In this document: piece after piece, positions 26,922 through 28,488 of the stretch
How positions within the stretch are numbered: position 1 is the first letter of the stretch
How the letters are laid out: every line of letters begins with the position of its first letter
Origin: Bacteroidales bacterium
GTDB lineage: Bacteria; Bacteroidota; Bacteroidia; Bacteroidales; UBA1715
Length of the DNA stretch: 28,488 bases
Assembly: GCA_016714605.1 (NCBI GenBank)
Contig: JADKDL010000028.1
Coordinates: 1-28,488 of the forward strand
Reading direction: 5' to 3'
Program-made: the position numbers and the translations under genes
The notes under the pieces: generated by a model
The model's input: the letters and a program-made list of their open reading frames with translations, nothing else
Databases searched by the model: none
What the model was told of the DNA's origin: nothing

Positions 26922-27074
26922 ATGGGAAATATTCTTTATATAGTTGCAGTAATCCTTCTTATTGCTTGGTTGATTGGTTTTGTGGGGTATAATGTTGGCG
27001 GAATGATTCATATTTTATTGGTTATAGCAGTTATAGCTGTAATTTTTAGATTGATTAGCGGACGACGAATATAA
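26922..27074 (+). CDS. Lmo0937-family small membrane protein (50 aa)
   Basis: A short ORF with two hydrophobic helices: YIVAVILLIAWLIGFVGY, then GGMIHILLVIAVIAVIFRLI, ending RR. This matches the Lmo0937/DUF5670 type of tiny membrane proteins, whose function is unknown but which often sit in stress-linked envelope clusters. Frame intact. It lies in the same direction as YtxH and the other cluster genes. Confidence 0.8.
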   Translation: MGNILYIVAVILLIAWLIGFVGYNVGGMIHILLVIAVIAVIFRLISGRRI

Positions 27075-27148
27075 TACTGATAATGAAATTAGGTATTATA
27101 TTTTTTGAAATAACATATTAGTATACAATAATTTAAATAATAGAAAAA

Positions 27149-27403
27149 ATGGATTCAGGAAAAATTTTATTAGGAGTATTGGCAGGAGTTGCTGCCGGAG
27201 CTTTATTAGGTGTTTTAATGGCGCCACAAAAAGGTTCAGATTTAAGAAAAAAAATATCAGACGGTGGCGATGAATTGAAAGATGGTCTGAAAGAAAAATT
27301 AAATGAAATAGTAGATACTATTACCGAAAAATTTGAAAAAGTGAAAGAAGAAGTACAAGGGTTTGCCCATAAAAATAAACCTTCTACAGAGGAAGTAAAA
27401 TAG
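27149..27403 (+). CDS. YtxH-family protein (84 aa)
   Basis: An N-terminal glycine/alanine-rich hydrophobic segment (LLGVLAGVAAGALLGVLMAP) is followed directly by QKGSDLRKKISDGGDELKD, the family hallmark, and a charged amphipathic helix (LKEKLNEIVDTITEKFEKV). These are membrane-anchored stress-associated proteins of unclear role. Frame intact. Confidence 0.85.
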   Translation: MDSGKILLGVLAGVAAGALLGVLMAPQKGSDLRKKISDGGDELKDGLKEKLNEIVDTITEKFEKVKEEVQGFAHKNKPSTEEVK

Positions 27404-27468
27404 ATAGATGAATTTTGGGGTATCATTTTTTTAGATGCGTTTTTGTTGTTTTGTAATTCAAATATAGT

Positions 27469-27516
27469 GATAGCTATCTTTTAGAAATTTTTATAAATAA
27501 CTTTAAGATAGTTATT
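27469..27516 (+). terminator. Possible terminator after YtxH
   Basis: GATAGCTATCTT pairs imperfectly with AAGATAGTTATT across a 23-base loop, followed by TCTTTTTATT. The loop is long, so this is a weak call. Otherwise the 236-base YtxH-to-holin gap shows nothing. Confidence 0.35.
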
Positions 27517-27639
27517 CTTTTTATTACAATTAAAAATGGCAATGTAAATCCATTGCATTGATATAAAGAACAAAATAAATAAAATTGAAATCATTGCTAA
27601 ACTGCAAACATTTAATATTTAATTGAAAAAAATAGAAAG

Positions 27640-27984
27640 ATGGATTTAAATATAGAAAATACAATTGATGGGATTCTCAATAAGGTTATTGATTATGGAA
27701 CGGTGGGTGTAAATCTTATCAAATACAAAGTAATTTATCAGATAACAGACATTGTTTCGTCTATTATTCCAAGTACTATTTCATTAGCTTTTACTTTAGT
27801 GTTTTTCCTTTTTTTGAATTTCGGAATTGCCATTTGGTTAGGCGAGTTGCTCCAAAGTTCATATTATGGTTTTCTTATTATTGCTGTTTTTTATGGCTTA
27901 ATTGGACTAATTATCAGATTGTTTTTAAGCAAATGGATAAAAAGATTGATAGGCGATTATATTGTTAAACAGTTGCTAAAATAA
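27640..27984 (+). CDS. Holin-like small membrane protein (DUF1469 type, 114 aa)
   Basis: Soluble amphipathic N-terminus (IDGILNKVIDYGTVGVNLIKYK), then two long hydrophobic helices (ISLAFTLVFFLFLNFGIAIWL and YGFLIIAVFYGLIGLIIRLF) and a basic tail. This resembles the holin-like/DUF1469 families that database names link to phage, but nearby genes are envelope-stress proteins and no phage gene is present. Frame intact. Only 6 bases separate it from the next gene, so they are probably coupled. Confidence 0.65.
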   Translation: MDLNIENTIDGILNKVIDYGTVGVNLIKYKVIYQITDIVSSIIPSTISLAFTLVFFLFLNFGIAIWLGELLQSSYYGFLIIAVFYGLIGLIIRLFLSKWIKRLIGDYIVKQLLK

Positions 27985-27990
27985 TATATT

Positions 27991-28335
27991 ATGAAGAGTA
28001 TTAAATCGATGAATGAACTAAAAAATCAAATTTGGCTGTTGGAAGCAGAACATTTGATGCAGGGTAAGGAATTGAGAATGCAATTCAATAATGCACTTTC
28101 CGGATTAGGATCTTCTGCAAATAGTAAATTTTCATTTATGAATATAATTAAAAATTCGGGTGTTCTACAAAATGGTTTTGGAAGTATTGCCGGATTGGCT
28201 GTTGGTTACTTATCTAAAAAAATTATTGTTGGCTCTACTGGTGGTGTTTTTAGAAATATTTTAGGCACTTTGGTACAGCTTGGTATTGGAGCTTACGTTG
28301 CTCGGCGAAATAAGGGTGAAAAGAAAACAAATTGA
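27991..28335 (+). CDS. Conserved-type hypothetical protein with hydrophobic C-terminal half (114 aa)
   Basis: Begins MKSIKSMNELKNQIWLLEAE, a charged amphipathic helix, then QGKELRMQFNNALSGLGSS, and ends with two glycine-rich hydrophobic stretches (GSIAGLAVGYLSKKIIVG, GTLVQLGIGAYVA) and a basic tail. I do not recognise a named family. The layout suits a membrane-associated partner of the holin-like protein 6 bases upstream. Frame intact. Confidence 0.6.
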   Translation: MKSIKSMNELKNQIWLLEAEHLMQGKELRMQFNNALSGLGSSANSKFSFMNIIKNSGVLQNGFGSIAGLAVGYLSKKIIVGSTGGVFRNILGTLVQLGIGAYVARRNKGEKKTN

Positions 28336-28466
28336 AAATGAAACAATTTGAAGATTTGAAAATGAGATAATTATGCTTAATTAATTTAAAACAATTTAAG
28401 GTAATTATATAATTAATGTGAATTAAGAGTTGAAAATAATTAATTATTATTAATTTCTTTTATTAC

Positions 28467-28488
28467 TTAAACGGGCTGAAAGCCCAAC
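28467..28488. repeat. Partial GGGCTGAAAGCCC hairpin element at the window edge
   Basis: A short palindrome GGGCT / AGCCC around GAA at the very end of the window, GC-rich against AT-rich flanks. It may be the start of a repeat element cut by the window. The rest of 28336-28488 shows nothing. Confidence 0.3.

Noticed and set aside
27640..28335. Prophage lysis module
   Set aside because: The holin-like name is the only hint. No endolysin, tail, capsid or integrase gene is present, and the neighbours are envelope-stress type proteins.

Overview
The window looks like a draft-quality chromosomal segment from a Bacteroidota (Bacteroidetes) bacterium. Evidence: it is AT-rich; several starts are preceded by the phylum's -7 promoter box TAnnTTTG; it encodes a type IX secretion (T9SS) plug-family protein; and its PorT-like barrel, YtxH/Lmo0937-type envelope proteins and unknown exported pair are typical of the phylum. 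I cannot name a genus.

Layout. 1-3.0 kb: a 5'-partial topB and dnaG on the minus strand, both frameshifted, with a decapitated SIR2-family gene fused head to head with the dnaG start. 3.2-9.4 kb: intact minus-strand genes prs, engB, a T9SS plug protein and a 1019-residue ABC transporter half with an unusual N-terminal extension. 9.5-11.0 kb: two exported proteins of unknown function. 11.4-13.0 kb: gpmI, followed by a 64-bp-period tandem palindromic repeat. 13.3-15.8 kb: a secreted multidomain glucuronoyl esterase (CE15 - Ig-like - CBM6 - calcium-repeat-like - C-terminal module), split by one frameshift. 16.1-19.5 kb: two anion transporters, SulP-STAS and ClC-CBS, both frameshifted. 20.2-22.7 kb: a hybrid sensor kinase broken by an amber codon and a one-base deletion. 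22.7-23.1 kb: a repeat-rich spacer. 23.1-25.1 kb: a YfcE-like phosphodiesterase (frameshifted), purU, and a CoA-binding protein. 25.6-28.3 kb: a plus-strand cluster of small envelope proteins: coiled-coil lipoprotein, PorT-like barrel, Lmo0937-type, YtxH, holin-like and one unknown.

How the genes work together. Housekeeping functions dominate: replication (topB, dnaG), PRPP and formyl-THF supply (prs, purU), glycolysis (gpmI) and ribosome assembly (engB). The niche signal is the CE15-CBM6 enzyme, which points to plant cell wall (lignin-carbohydrate) degradation. The plug protein fits a cell using T9SS secretion, although the esterase shows no recognisable T9SS C-terminal signal. The last 3 kb resembles an envelope or osmotic stress locus.

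The strongest cross-cutting observation is that about ten genes carry one-base indels or in-frame stops while keeping normal family length, often at homopolymers, whereas 3.2-13.0 kb is clean. dnaG is essential, so most of these are more likely sequence errors than decay; the SIR2 fragment is the exception. I found no clear defence system, CRISPR array, IS element, rRNA or tRNA. The best candidates for something undescribed are the exported pair at 9.5-11.0 kb, the CE15 subfamily variant, the ABC protein's N-terminal extension, and the tandem palindromic element.
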